A stretch of DNA of 64,000 nt from Incurvaria masculella (taxonomy: Eukaryota; Arthropoda; Insecta; Lepidoptera; Incurvariidae), in assembly GCA_946894095.1 (NCBI GenBank), contig OX335647.2:20540001-20604000 (forward strand), given 5' to 3'. Of the stretch, positions 33,426 through 44,389 are shown one piece after another. Positions within the stretch are counted from its first letter, which is position 1; each line of letters opens with the position of its first letter. Both the position numbers and the translations under genes were made by a program. The notes under the pieces are model-generated. The model searched no databases and was not told the origin of the DNA. It saw nothing but the letters and a program-made list of their open reading frames with translations.

Positions 33426-33754
33426 AGAACGCATATGTGTTTGTGTTTGGGATTCGTACGATCGAATTAAATGAACGATGGTCGAAGCGGCTATTGTGTG
33501 GGGTTACTGTGAGCTTGGACCCTTCAAATCAATGTCTTTATATGTATATATCCCAAGGAATTGCGCAATTCCGAATTTTCACAGGTACGGTCGCTGTGCT
33601 AGACCGTCATAGTCTGAGCAACTCGTAGTTCATGTGCGAGGGGCCTTGGTTTGCCCGTTCATTCACCAGTTTATTTATCTCTATTAGTTGGTTTAGTCCA
33701 TTTCGTCCCAAATACGAGCTTTACCATGGTCCTGATTCCTGAATCCATATAATG

Positions 33755-33955
33755 AAGATGGGTTCCGCTACTAGTTGGGTTAATCCCGCCAGAGTTCGTG
33801 TTATCACGTTCAATGAAATAAGGTTAACGTAGCGATCTAGTTCAATATAGCTGTGCTTAAAATTCTTGGCATGGGACCTAATTCCCACGATCATGAGATG
33901 TGTTGGCCAGGTTGGTTGATTAGCCATCAATGTCCTAACATGAAAGGGACATAAA
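33755..33955 (+). mobile_element. Family-1 SINE body and tail, diverged
   Basis: 'gggttaatcccgccagagtt', 'gttcaatatagctgtgctta', 'cttggcatgggacctaattc' and 'agccatcaatgtcc' follow the SINE order. Head missing. Confidence 0.7.
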
Positions 33956-33990
33956 AAGAACACTAACAGTACCTACGCCTATAAAAAATG

Positions 33991-34290
33991 TGGCGTTGAG
34001 GAACACCCGAGAGAAGCGAAGCTTCTTCGCATTCTTGGACGATTGCATTTTATAATTGACTCGTTCACCCGCCGATGACGGTGGCGGAACGGCTGAAACT
34101 CAACAGTTTCCGAGCTCGTAACGAGGATTTAGAAGGTTCTCGAAGTATCTTCTTGGCAGTCTTCATTAACTATCTGAAACCTGTTGTTCTGTTTATTATT
34201 CTTGTACATGTACTGAACTTGCTTGATCAGTGAAATAAATATTAATATTTTTACAACCAAACACATCTGTGTTATTCTCATTTGCTCTCA
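33991..34290 (+). mobile_element. Possible solo LTR
   Basis: Starts 'tgtggcgttgaggaacaccc', has a TATA-like 'attttataat' (34048-34057), a polyadenylation signal AATAAA at 34232-34237 and a T-rich stretch after it, in the order expected of an LTR (U3, R, U5). No gag or pol frame, no second LTR and no verified target duplication, so this is tentative. Confidence 0.25.
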
Positions 34291-34516
34291 TCGGTGTTGA
34301 TAGTTGATCCTCCGTCCGACATAACGTTTATATGTGTGGAGGAGAATGGCGCGCGGGCAGCGACCATTGAGGGACCGGAGTAGAAACCGAACCTCGTTTG
34401 TGTGGTGGCGGCGCGTAACCATTTATCATACAAAGAAGGTAGTACCGGCGAGTCAGTTCACTTACTAATTCGCTTTCATTTCAATTCATTTATTTTAATC
34501 TCTAATTACCAATTAG

Positions 34517-36218
34517 TTTAGTTTAATAACAACACCTTCTGAGAGCTCCGTAAGCATATGTTTCAAGGAAGAGATTCAACATTTAAAAGCGACAACACCG
34601 GTAACTCGACGAATACCAAGAGCAGCAAGAGAATGTGTGGCAAGAGAACTCACTAATGTTCTACAAAAATGTTCATCGGAGAACACTATATACTGGTGGC
34701 AGCAATTATTTACCTTTTCATACAGAATACTTCACATAGGAAAGGAAATGACAGGCTCACTCACAACAAAAATAAAGAAAAATATAAACTGCAACCATTC
34801 CATTAACAACGCTCATTTAGAATCTCTCGTGAGTTTACAAAAATCGTCATTTTACAAAAAAGCAGAGCTCAAAGTTTTCGAAGGTGACATTCGAGGTGCC
34901 GTCAGGATTTTAGCATCAACCGACAAGTTTGCCGAACTAAATGAAAATACGCTGGATGCACTACGGAAGAAACATCCATCACCCTCACGTCCACTTAATT
35001 TCCCGGATACACCACAGGAATCGGCAGAACAACTAACGGTGAAAAAACAGTCAATCGTGGAAGCAATTCAATCATTTCCGACCGGTTCGGCTGCAGGAAT
35101 GGATGGACTATCTCCGCAGCATCTTAAAGATCTAGTCTCTAAATCGAACGGTGAAACTGGTAGTAAGCTGCTGGACGCAATAACACGAATAACAAACTTG
35201 ATGCTTTCGGGAAAAGTAGTTGAAGAATTTACACCAATTTTGTACGGTGCATCCCTTTGTGCATTTACCAAGAAAGATGGGGGCATTCGTCCAATTGCGG
35301 TAGGAAGTACTCTGCGCCGCCTCGCATCAAAGGTAGCATGCCATAGCATTCAGAAAACCATTGGTGACATATTCCAACCAGTACAACTGGGTTGCGCTAC
35401 CAAAGGAGGTGCAGAGGCTGCAGTTCACGCTGTTCGTACATATATAAAAAAATCCAGTTCGGCTGATATATTAGTTAAAATAGATATTAAAAACGCGTTC
35501 AATTCTATTGAACGGGACTCTCTGTTAACGGCTGTAAAAGAAAATATTCCAAAGTTGTACCCATATCTGCATCAATGTTATGCAGTTCAGTCCCATCTGT
35601 TTTATAACGGAAATATTTTGAACTCTGCTGTTGGCTCTCAGCAGGGGGATCCCCTTGGTCCAGCAATTTTTAGTCTAGCCTTACACCCGATCATAGTAAG
35701 CCTCATTTCTAAATTAAACATATGGTATCTGGATGATGGAGTTCTCGCGGGGAGCACAAAAGATGTCCTCAGTGACCAACGAAATATTATTCAGAAGTTA
35801 GAAGTACTAGGACTCCAATTAAACCCCGAAAAATGTGAGGTTATGTTTTTTCCGACAGTACCAAATCACAAAGTTCAGGAAATAATGAATGATTTGAACT
35901 TGATTACACCAGGTATAAAAATGTTACAAAAAGACAATACATTTCTTCTCGGTGCGTCACTTATTGATGACTCTGTTGATTCACTGATAACATCTAAATG
36001 TTCAAAACTTAACTTTTTCATTAAGCGTTTACAACACTTGCACCCTCATGTATCACTTTTTTTACTTCGAAACCGTTTCTGCTTGCCCAGATTCACATAT
36101 TTCTTACGTTGTTGCCCGCTTTGGTGTAAAGCAGAGTATTTGTCGAAGGTTGACAGTATTTTTAGAGCTAGCTTGGAACAAACACTCAATATCAAACTTG
36201 AGGATGATAGTTGGATGT
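34517..36218 (+). pseudogene. Reverse transcriptase part of the endonuclease-bearing retrotransposon
   Basis: The frame opens at 34517 after a TAG at 34514. There is no convincing ATG; the first codon of the longest GTG-started reading is 34637. From that codon, the template-grip region KKDGGIRPIAVGSTLRRLAS is at about residues 212-231, motif A KIDIKNAFNS at 281-290, motif B GSQQGDPLGPAIF at 333-345, and motif C YLDDG at 364-368 (YLDD in place of the commoner YADD). All catalytic aspartates are present. The last codons before the insertion read DDSWM, and the protein resumes at QATLPISFGG after the LINE, so the two parts were one frame. Confidence 0.85.
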
Positions 36219-36859
36219 TTCAGTTTCAGTTTCTTTATTTCCTCCATTAGATGTATATTACACACTCGGATTCGTCATTTTTTTTTTTCCTGTCGGTTCG
36301 ATTACTTCTGGCGAAGAAGAGCCGACAAGAAACTTCGTCAGGTTGGTCATTGTATTATTATTTTTTCCAGTGATACTTACAAACTAGTTAACAGTGATTG
36401 ATTGATTACTACTGCTCACAAAGAACATTATTATAAGAACATTATATACATTGGTGAGGAGCAAACTCTTGACTACTATAATGACATCTTATTCTAAATT
36501 AATAGGAATTATGATCTAAATTATTCAGGTGTAAAAAGCCATCGTCATTTTTGATACAAGGTAATATCAAATTAAATATAAGTTAGTAAATAAACAAATT
36601 CATACTACAATGTAGTACCCATGTCAGAAAAAATAATAATAATAGAAAATAATAATAATAATAAAAAAAAAAAATTATTGGTAGTACCGTGTTAGGTACC
36701 CGGTCAAGTATGTAGTCATGAGCTTTAATTTAAACAAGTTTTCTATCTAATAAGGCTTCCTGGATAGTGTAGTAGCTTTTTTTTATTAATACTGATTTCA
36801 ATTTGCTCTTAAAACATTTATCTCCTAATTTCCTGATCTCCTCTGGAATTTTGTTGTAT
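36219..36859 (-). mobile_element. LINE 3' fragment, copy 2, nested in the retrotransposon
   Basis: Almost identical to 19728-20368: two TTTCAG units, 'tttatttcctccattagatg', 'agaagagccgacaagaaact', through 'aaaacatttatctcctaatt'. It keeps only the 3' UTR and the last codons of the reverse transcriptase. It interrupts the host element's ORF; the 3 bases ATG occur on both sides of the insertion, with a few extra bases on the right. Confidence 0.9.
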
Positions 36860-36861
36860 GC

Positions 36862-37887
36862 ATGCAAGCAACACTTCCGATTTCTTTTGGAGGAATTGGT
36901 ATCCGACGCGTCACAGATGTGGCTCTTCCGGCTTTCTTAGCCTCTGTTCATGCTAGTAACGATCTCATTGGTAGAATTCTTGTTCCATCACTTGGCTGTG
37001 ATTTTGAGGTCGACTACGTGAAAGAGGCAATGGAAACTTGGAGGCTGAGATTTACTGAGGATCGCGAGATACCACTCTGTCCGAAGATACAGAAAAAATG
37101 GGACCTACCCATAATTGAAGAGATAGTTTTAGATATGATTGTTAAAGCTACAGATGCCAACAAGGCAAGATTATTAGGAGTATCTCGAGAGGAATCAGGA
37201 GCATGGCTAAAGACCTTCCCCTCACCACACCTCGGCACACTACTAGATAAAAACATATTACGGATCTGTGTCGCTCTCCGCATTGGCGCTAGAGTATGTC
37301 AGCCCCATATTTGTATTTGCGGGGCCAGTGTCGACAGCAACGGACACCACGGCTTGGCATGCCAGCGGAGCGCAGGTCGGATATGGAAGCACTCCGCAAT
37401 AAATGATATCATTAAGAGATGTCTGAATTCCGCTGGTATACCCAGCTTGCGTGAGCCTCCAGGGTTGTCACGGTCAGATGGGAAACGACCTGACGGTATG
37501 ACTCTCGTTCCATGGAAGCGGGGAAAGGCTTTGGTGTAGGATGCCACATGCGTTGACACATTAGCACCCAGTCACGTAGGTGTCTCCTCACGCTCAGCTG
37601 GTTCTGCGGCAGCCACTGCAGCATCTAATAAGATAAAAAAATATGATTTCCTGTTACCCCAATTCGAATTCTTGCCTTTTGCAGTGGAAACTTTAGGAGC
37701 ATGGTCAAACGAAGCTTTGAAATTTGCAGACTGTCTAGGTAAACTGTTGACGGAGGCTTCAGGTGACTTACGCTCAAAAGCTTTCTTTATTCGCCGCATT
37801 AGCCTAGAGATCCAAAGGGGTAACGCAATAAGTGTCTTAGGGACCATAGCAGCTTCAGCTGACTTTGAAGAACTTTTTTATTTATGA
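36862..37887 (+). pseudogene. Thumb and restriction-like endonuclease part, one TAG stop
   Basis: The same protein resumes here. After the conserved GGIGIRR segment comes a CCHC-type zinc knuckle (CICGASVDSNGHHGLAC, bases about 37310-37360), a KH-containing helix (IWKHSAINDII), KRPDG (37484-37498) and a downstream D-x-T-C-x-D motif. These match the PD-(D/E)xK restriction-like endonuclease of R2-type elements. A TAG at 37537 replaces what I judge by family pattern to be tryptophan in LVWDATC; the frame is otherwise open to the stop at 37885. Loss of that residue and early termination should abolish endonuclease activity. Confidence 0.8.
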
Positions 37888-38449
37888 TTACTGTTTGTTA
37901 GGGTTAAGTAAAATTGTCATATTATTTTAATTTTTTCATATGTATCTGTTTCTTGTTGTGTATCTGCATGTGTTCTGTGTTTATAACAATAATAAAAAAT
38001 ATTTAAATTGTTTAACCTCTTTCTTGAAATTTTATGAATTTTATTATTTGTTATGAAATATTGTTTTCGATTAAATCGTGTTATGTATTCGTGAATTTTA
38101 TAACTTTATTCTATTTAGATTTTTTTTATTTTAGCTATTTTCTTTATTTATTTTTATAATGTAAATACATTTTTAGTTTTGTTATGTTATGTTATGATTT
38201 GTAATTAATTTCTGTATATCTCATGCATTTAAGACTGTGTGTGTGCTCAATAAAACATTATTATTATTATTATTAAACTTTTTTGTTAGTCAAACTGATA
38301 GATCCGGGACTTATTACAACTTAGTAAAGAAAAATCCTTAAATAAACTTTACTGGTTTTCCGTCCGATGTTGCGCATCCCGAATTCGTAAGTGAACTAAC
38401 TACAGTTAGAAATTGTCTACTAACTCGGGGCAACACTGCCGCCATAGGA

Positions 38450-39505
38450 ATGAGTTTCGATTGCTGTTCCCGTGCTGTCATGCTCGCTGCGCGCGGGTGA
38501 CAGATGGCGCTGCCTGCGCAGCGGCGAGGCGAGGGGACGACGAAGACTGCGGTCACGTACCTACTAGCGTCTTTACGTGCGTCGCCCTCCTCCACCGTAC
38601 ACCGAGGACTCGTGTTACGTTACGAGAAATAGCTCGCTATTTGTCCAACAAGTCTCGAGCGATGACTGTCTGTCTCTGCGACATTTTCATTGTTGAACAT
38701 TAAATACTCTTTTTTTGTAGAACACTTCAAACAATAGTTTGAGGTTATTTTGTGAACACCGTTAGCACGCCCACAATCTGTCCGATTTGATATCGCAAAT
38801 ACTGCAGTATTCGCGAATACTGATTCGGACCAGGTGTTTGCACGAATATATTTGGGAGCACTTTCAACCCAATTCGGACCAAGAGGTCGATCGCTGCTTC
38901 CGTGCAGTCATGCTCGATGCGCGCGGGTGACAGATGGCGCTGGCGGCGGGGCGAGGGGACGACGAAGACTGCGGTCACGTAGCGTCTTTACGTCGCACTC
39001 CTCCACCGTACACCGAGGACTCGTGTTACGTTACGAGAAATAGCTCGCTATTTGTCCAACAAGTCTCGAGCGATGACTGTCTGTCTCTGCGACATTTTCA
39101 TTGTTGAACATTAAATACTCTTTTTTTGTAGAACACTTCAAACAATAGTTTGAGGTTATTTTGTGAACACCGTTAGCACGCCCACAATCTGTCCGATTTG
39201 ATATCGCAAATACTGCAGTATTCGCGAATACTGATTCGGACCAGGTGTTTGCACGAATATATTTGGGAGCACTTTCAACCCAATTCGGACCAAGAGGTCG
39301 ATCGCTGCTTCCGTGCAGTCATGCTCGATGCGCGCGGGTGACAGATGGCGCTGGCGGCGGGGCGAGGGGACGACGAAGACTGCGGTCACGTAGCGTCTTT
39401 ACGTCGCCCTCCTCCACCGTACACCGAGGACTCGTGTTACGTTACGAGAAATAGCTCGCTATTTGTCCAACAAGTCTCGAGCGATGACTGTCTCTGCGAC
39501 AGAGT
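38450..39505. repeat. Tandem repeat, period about 411 bp, 2.6 units
   Basis: The units begin with 'gtcatgctcgatgcgcgcgg'-type sequence. Starts are near 38450 (variant, about 20 bp longer), 38882 and 39293, the last two exactly 411 bp apart and identical but for one or two bases. Each unit contains 'gacagatggcgctg', 'gttacgagaaatagctcgct' and 'atcgcaaatactgcagtatt'. The third unit is cut after 'gagcgatgactgtc'. Open frames in the units are not recognisable proteins. Confidence 0.9.
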
Positions 39506-40407
39506 TTACTTGCAGCCGTGATTAAGTATACCTGTTAACATTAAATACGGAAGATGCAGAAATAAAACAGTAATACCGGGCAGTATAGAATTGGCATGAG
39601 AACGGTAAGTAAATTTAGAAATATATTATTAGAGCTCCGTTCGGAACTATGTCGGAAATATTTTTTTTCTGGAAACGCGTGGAGGTATTAAGTTCAAATT
39701 AATAAAGATTCTTCAACTTTATGGTTCCTTGGAGTTCCAAAAAAATTGACCTGATAAGTCAATGGGATCAAAAAATACTGCCATTTATGTGATATATTTT
39801 GTCGCTTATAAATAAATCAAAGACTATAGAATACGTCCCGTTGACATAGAATCATAGAATTTGACAAGAAGCAAGGTATCAATGCACAAATAAATGAAAA
39901 CACATCAACATTTTTTACGAATGTGTACGGAAACCTTGGTGCGCGAGTCCGACTAGAAATTGATTTTAGCATAAGTTCATATTTATTTCCATGTTCTGAA
40001 ATAATAGATATATTAGAATTTCCAAGTTTTAAAAAGGCTAAATGACCTCTTTTTAAATTCTGGAAATATGAATCCAAACCGTCAAACCGAACAAACCAAC
40101 CAACTAAATCTAAGCCTACTTCGATTTACTTCGACGTAAATCCGTTAGCGCTACCTGTGGGGGAATCCCGGAAAGTGCCGTTATGGGATATAAAAGAGTT
40201 GATTAACGATCGGAACTAGGATAAATTATTTTTATTTCCTTAATATGTGCATACTTAATGTGTTTATTTAGTATTTATATTATTACGGTAGAGAGTAAAC
40301 AAAATGAGCGCATTACATTGTAGCGCATGCAGTACATCTCTGTACGTTGAAGCAATGTAATCAGATCTTGAAAATAACTCATAATATGAAATTCTTGGTC
40401 TGCGTAG
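39506..40407. other. No gene recognised
   Basis: Plain AT-rich DNA. The minus-strand frame at 39817-40077 has no known motif. Confidence 0.5.
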
Positions 40408-40560
40408 TATAATAGTTCAGCGGTAGAACAGTGGACTTATAATCCGAAGGTCGCAGGTTCGAATCCTCCTTCAGATGAATGTCCAGACCAAAGTTGGTTC
40501 GGATTATGTTCAAAATGTGAACACAATGTTTCAATGTAGATGTCGTTATATCACATCAAA
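40408..40560 (+). mobile_element. tRNA-derived SINE head and tail (family 3)
   Basis: 40417-40475 resembles a tRNA: D-arm 'gttcagcggtagaac', an anticodon loop 'cttataa' (anticodon TAT) and T-arm 'gcaggttcgaatcctcc'. The anticodon stem has one mismatch, the T-stem one, and the acceptor ends 'agtataa' and 'ttcagat' do not pair, so it is not a functional tRNA gene. The following 'tccagaccaaagttggttcg...caatgtagatgtcg' recurs at 62320-62395 and (inverted) at 55925-56020. Confidence 0.65.
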
Positions 40561-40762
40561 TTAATTATAGAACGTTAATGCGGTATTTAATATATTTTTA
40601 TACCATATTATTCAAATAATTAATAACAAAAAAAATTCGCTGCCAGTTTAACTGGCCTTAATGCTTATTATATTTATATAATTAATTAGGCTGATTGAGT
40701 TCGATAATATTAACCTACACACTGTTCTTGTGTTTTACAAATACATAGTTCAGTCACACTGA

Positions 40763-40873
40763 CAATCAATATCAAACATGTAATTTTAACTGTAATCATA
40801 ACCTAATACTATAAAATACATACTAGTATTAGGTTAAGATTTCAGTTAAAATTACTTGTTTGATATTGATTAA
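40763..40873. repeat. Imperfect inverted repeat, 49-bp arms
   Basis: Arms 40763-40811 and 40825-40873 are complementary with four mismatches around a 13-base loop. They contain 'atcaatatcaaaca' and 'aacctaatacta'. A single-copy fold-back structure, possibly a small MITE. Confidence 0.9.
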
Positions 40874-40904
40874 CTAAATCTGGAGAGAGATCGCAAAGAG
40901 CGGT

Positions 40905-41115
40905 ATCCCTGTTTGAGGTATAGGTAACATATCCAGCAGCACTGATCCGCGATGTACCCGCACACGCACGCCGCCCGCCCACCGCGCCAGTGGGCGGACG
41001 GAGGCGCGGCCGCGCAGCTCGCGTCAGCGTCACGCTATTTATTGCGGCTCACGCCAGATTTATGCCGCCGTTATTTTCGCTGAGCGCCGTAAAACTTTGT
41101 CGCCATTTCACGGTG
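40905..41115. other. GC-rich island with Hox-like sites, possible enhancer
   Basis: 40950-41030 is strongly GC-rich. It is followed by 'cgctatttattgcggctcac' and 'gccagatttatgccgccgtt' (41032-41075), with TTTATTG and TTTATG cores of the Abd-B/Caudal type spaced by about 20 bp, then 'ttttcgctgagcgccgtaaa'. No repeat partner in the window and no coding signature. Regulatory role is inference. Confidence 0.35.
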
Positions 41116-42054
41116 CACTATCGAGAGTACACGAGGCTTCAAAAGACACTTTATGCCCTTTAAACTTTCTAGTTTTATTTGCCATAACATGCCCCCGGTC
41201 GAGTTCTATCGGGGAACCGCATTGCGAAAGACATCCCCGCGATTTTATAGCCTTATAGCGATGTCGAAACTCCGAATTCGTTTTTTCGGGACTCCAAATT
41301 GGATTACCTCGGGTAAACCTTCAGATAAGTTAGTCGGAGACTAGACTTAAATTAAATGTGAACTTCCTCACGAAAAAGATCAACTTTTAAAAGCGACTGA
41401 TGAAGGAGCCGAGTTTTCTTATACCATTGTTATTTTTTACTGCTCGAAATATAATGTCACGAGGGTTCTATTTCGATAAGTTGTTATTGCATGCATAAAT
41501 ACTCTCAGGCCTATAATTGTGACAACCCTGATTTTTTATTTAGAGGAATTACTGTTTTTTTTTGTGGAACTGGACATGGAGAGTTAATCCTAACGTTAAA
41601 AGTATACAGAATCAACCGTGAAGCAAGGGTGTAAATAAATAAAGCTGAAAGACAAAACGACTTTATAAGTTTAGTGCAAGGCTGGACTCGAACATCGAGC
41701 TGTCATGGTATTAACTCAAGCATCACATTTTCCTCAACAAAAACGACTCAGGAATCATTTACAAAGACTTTTACTTAAAAAAGCAGGAATTTAATAATCA
41801 CTTAAAATATTATCCAATTAAATAAACTCTAACCATTATTTCTCCAAATATTTGTTTGAATACTTTAAACATAACTTAATATTCTGATATATATATCAAA
41901 GCATAACCAAAGACTATTTTATTTTCTCGCTAACAACACGGAAAAATAGAAAACTAAAAGAAAATCAGACTGAATTAATTGCTATGGAAGACGGAGCTGA
42001 AAGAAAATTTACATTTTACAGAACGGCAGCCAGGGTACATTTTTTTGTATGTAA
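41116..42054. other. No gene recognised
   Basis: AT-rich. A short piece at 41612-41635 ('agaatcaaccgtgaagcaag') matches the terminal sequence of family K elements. Confidence 0.45.
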
Positions 42055-42440
42055 CTGAAAATGGATGGCTAATACCATACCTACCGTTGTAATATTATCC
42101 CAACCCACAGCATTTCTGAAGGAGTTAGGTTAGGTTAGGTTAGTCCTTCTTCTTTATGAGCACGGATTCCCTACATGGAACTAGATGGAAAACACGGTCA
42201 ATTTTTCATTTATTTTTTTTCAGTCATTTTTCATTCAATACGATGTGCCTTCGCCGGGCGGGCTTACTGCTACCACCTAGTAGGTAAAGGGGACCTACAC
42301 TTATACATGTATTGCTTGCCATGGATCAGCTCTTTTTATTGACGAAATGTACTTCATCATCAAACTCAGAAAAATAAGGAAAGCGGTGTATAAACGGCGC
42401 GGGGATTGAACTCATGAGCCTTGACCCACGCTTCTAATAA
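42055..42440 (-). mobile_element. tRNA-headed SINE, family 1, with a TTAGG expansion
   Basis: Inverted SINE: tail 'aaatggatggctaatacc' at 42059, body 'gggcgggcttactgctacca' near 42258, head near 42420 with box B complement 'ggggattgaac'. Positions 42125-42143 carry TTAGG repeated almost four times, exactly where other copies have a single 'ttaggtgcc'. Confidence 0.8.
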
Positions 42441-42554
42441 GGAACCATTTATAAAGCTCCGTTTGACTTATAATTGGCCGCAATTGCAGCGCTGGCCCCC
42501 AGGCTCTTAGCAACAAAATCAAAAGAAAATATACATAAATAATGTGAAAACGTG

Positions 42555-42712
42555 CAGGAGTGTGGGAAGACCACCCGCCAGGTGGGACGACATCAAGTGC
42601 GTCGGCGGAAAGCAGTGGTTCCGAACCACTCAGGGCCGAGAGGACTGGAGGAAAATTGGCGAGGCGTGTGTCCAGCAGTGGACGCAAATACACTGACTGA
42701 GTGACTGTGCAT
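42555..42712 (+). pseudogene. RTE-type LINE 3' tail
   Basis: In frame it reads RSVGRPPARWDDIKCVGGKQ-like sequence after a small indel, then WFRTTQGREDWRKIGEACVQQWTQIH and stop, followed by CTGACTGAGTGACTG. Severely 5'-truncated. Confidence 0.8.
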
Positions 42713-43070
42713 CCTCCGATTCGTAAAACTCACCGAGATTGTCGATAGCTCTGGTAAGCCCAATGTGCAGCAATCTTACCGTACCACAAGAACTGCTTGT
42801 GACCGCTGAGGTCTAAACATACTTCAAATTATTACTTACTTACTTTCAATTTCTCATTAGGTGAAAGCTCCATTATTATCAGCCCATATAACTTCAGAAA
42901 CCTCAGAAATCATACAACTTTATTTGGATTATGTAATCTGGGTTTGTGGTTTGGGTTTATGAAATTCCAGTCAGAGCAGATTTATTTCTCTATAGTTAGA
43001 TATTTTTCTTTAATTTGCCTATACGATCGGGAGCGCGGAAGGCTGACAAATCAATTACTGTTTTCTACGC

Positions 43071-43617
43071 TTAAGGAGGCCCAACCCGGCGGGATTAATT
43101 CATTCGCGGGCACGGTACAAAGCCGTGCTGTTGCGCTCTGGGACCTTCTCCGTTTCAAATAAAAAGACAGGCTCCGTGAAAAGGAAGATGCTACATGTCC
43201 ACAAAAAAGACAATGTGCATAGTGTATGATTTGGCAAGATTTAGGAAAATTGTAATTACAAAACACTTATAGCTAAAAGTAAACCACGACCGCTGTAGTC
43301 AAAAATCTAACAAAAACCAAATAGATTATAAATCTTGATTAAACAAGCTATGTCTGATGACTAATCTTATTGTGATGTTCTTACTTTATCATTGCGTAAT
43401 CCACCTCCAAAGCTATTGTATAAAACGCGCGAAAAATTCGAACTTTCGGACCTTATAACTTAGAAACCAAACATAATTTTACAATGCCAACGGTCATCAG
43501 ACATCTCATCGTTCGATCAAATTTTTTTGAGCAAAATTTGGGATCTCTCACAAGAAATATGGGCGTGATCTTCTTTCCCCGTTGGCATGGGGAGTTGAGC
43601 GGGATGGCCCACCTTAA
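43071..43617 (-). mobile_element. MITE family A, complete copy (A2)
   Basis: TTAA at 43071 and 43614. Ends 'ggaggcccaacccg' and 'cgggatggcccacc' are inverted repeats with a few mismatches. Opposite orientation to A1 and collinear with it throughout. Confidence 0.85.
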
Positions 43618-44389
43618 ATAAGAAGTAATTATTAAAGAAACGAAATCTGGTACTGTATAATGTATACATATTGTAAAACCAGGCTTAGTCTATTAAATTA
43701 TTTACAATCGGTAAAAGGCTGTTTTAAAATGAAGACTTGTCACGAAGTTACTGAGTTGTCGGAGTGTCATTACAATGATCACGATTTGCAAAATAATAAT
43801 AATAATAAACTTGATTTCTTCCAAAACACAGGTTCAGGTACGGACGGACTTATTGCCTAAAGTCAATATCTTCCAATTTACCCGATAAAAGGAAGAAATA
43901 TACAGGTAGCAACAAAATAAAAGAACACATTTTCCACGTAGGCCTGTGCATTGTGAAAACAGCCCATTAGGCCACCTTATAATAAACAATGCTGACACCA
44001 CGCACGCACTTAAGGTGCCACATGCCGTCTTCTGCGTGAAGTAACTTCATTAACAAATTACGCCTCTTATTTTATGTAAAAGACACCGAGAGCGAAATTT
44101 TCCGCCATCCGAAGTTCCCACGAGCTCAATGGGCACTTGCTTCCATCAGCGTCTCTTCAGGTAGTTATGAATAAGTGAGGAAGTCATTTCGCAGTCGACT
44201 GGTGCGTATCCGGCGCGGGGGAGGCTCGCGGTTGGCGGCGGCCATCGAGATAGGAAGCACGAGAGTGACGACCTAAACTCATCCGTATAGTGACAGCGTA
44301 GTCCCGTTTTGGTGTAATACATACACTGAAGGTTACAGTATAGGAATTAACAAAGGATAGTTGGGATACTGCTAACGTCATATCATGCC
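43618..44389. other. No gene; GC-rich spot with a dispersed motif
   Basis: 44190-44310 is GC-rich and includes 'gacctaaactcatccgtata' and 'agcgtagtcccgtttt', which resemble 54165-54203. The small frames at 43660-43860 and 44184-44444 show no known domain. Confidence 0.4.

Larger units (their letters stand above)
34517..38277 (+). mobile_element. Non-LTR retrotransposon with C-terminal restriction-like endonuclease
   Basis: One coding region, 34517-36218 then 36862-37887, broken by a LINE fragment at 36219-36859 and by one TAG at 37537. It encodes a reverse transcriptase followed by a zinc knuckle and a restriction-like endonuclease, the architecture of the R2/R4/NeSL group. The upstream zinc-finger domain of such elements is not seen, so the copy is probably 5'-truncated. 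After the stop lies about 390 bp of AT-rich 3' UTR ending at an ATT microsatellite (38258-38274). Confidence 0.8.

Noticed and set aside
38745..38978. Duplicated 77-codon frames (also at 39156) as paralogous genes
   Set aside because: They are repeated only because the DNA is in tandem units. The reading frame is not kept open in the variant first unit.
40417..40478. Functional tRNA-Ile (anticodon TAT)
   Set aside because: Box A and box B are good, but the acceptor ends do not pair and both the anticodon and T stems have a mismatch. Tail sequence is shared with other dispersed copies, so it is a SINE head.
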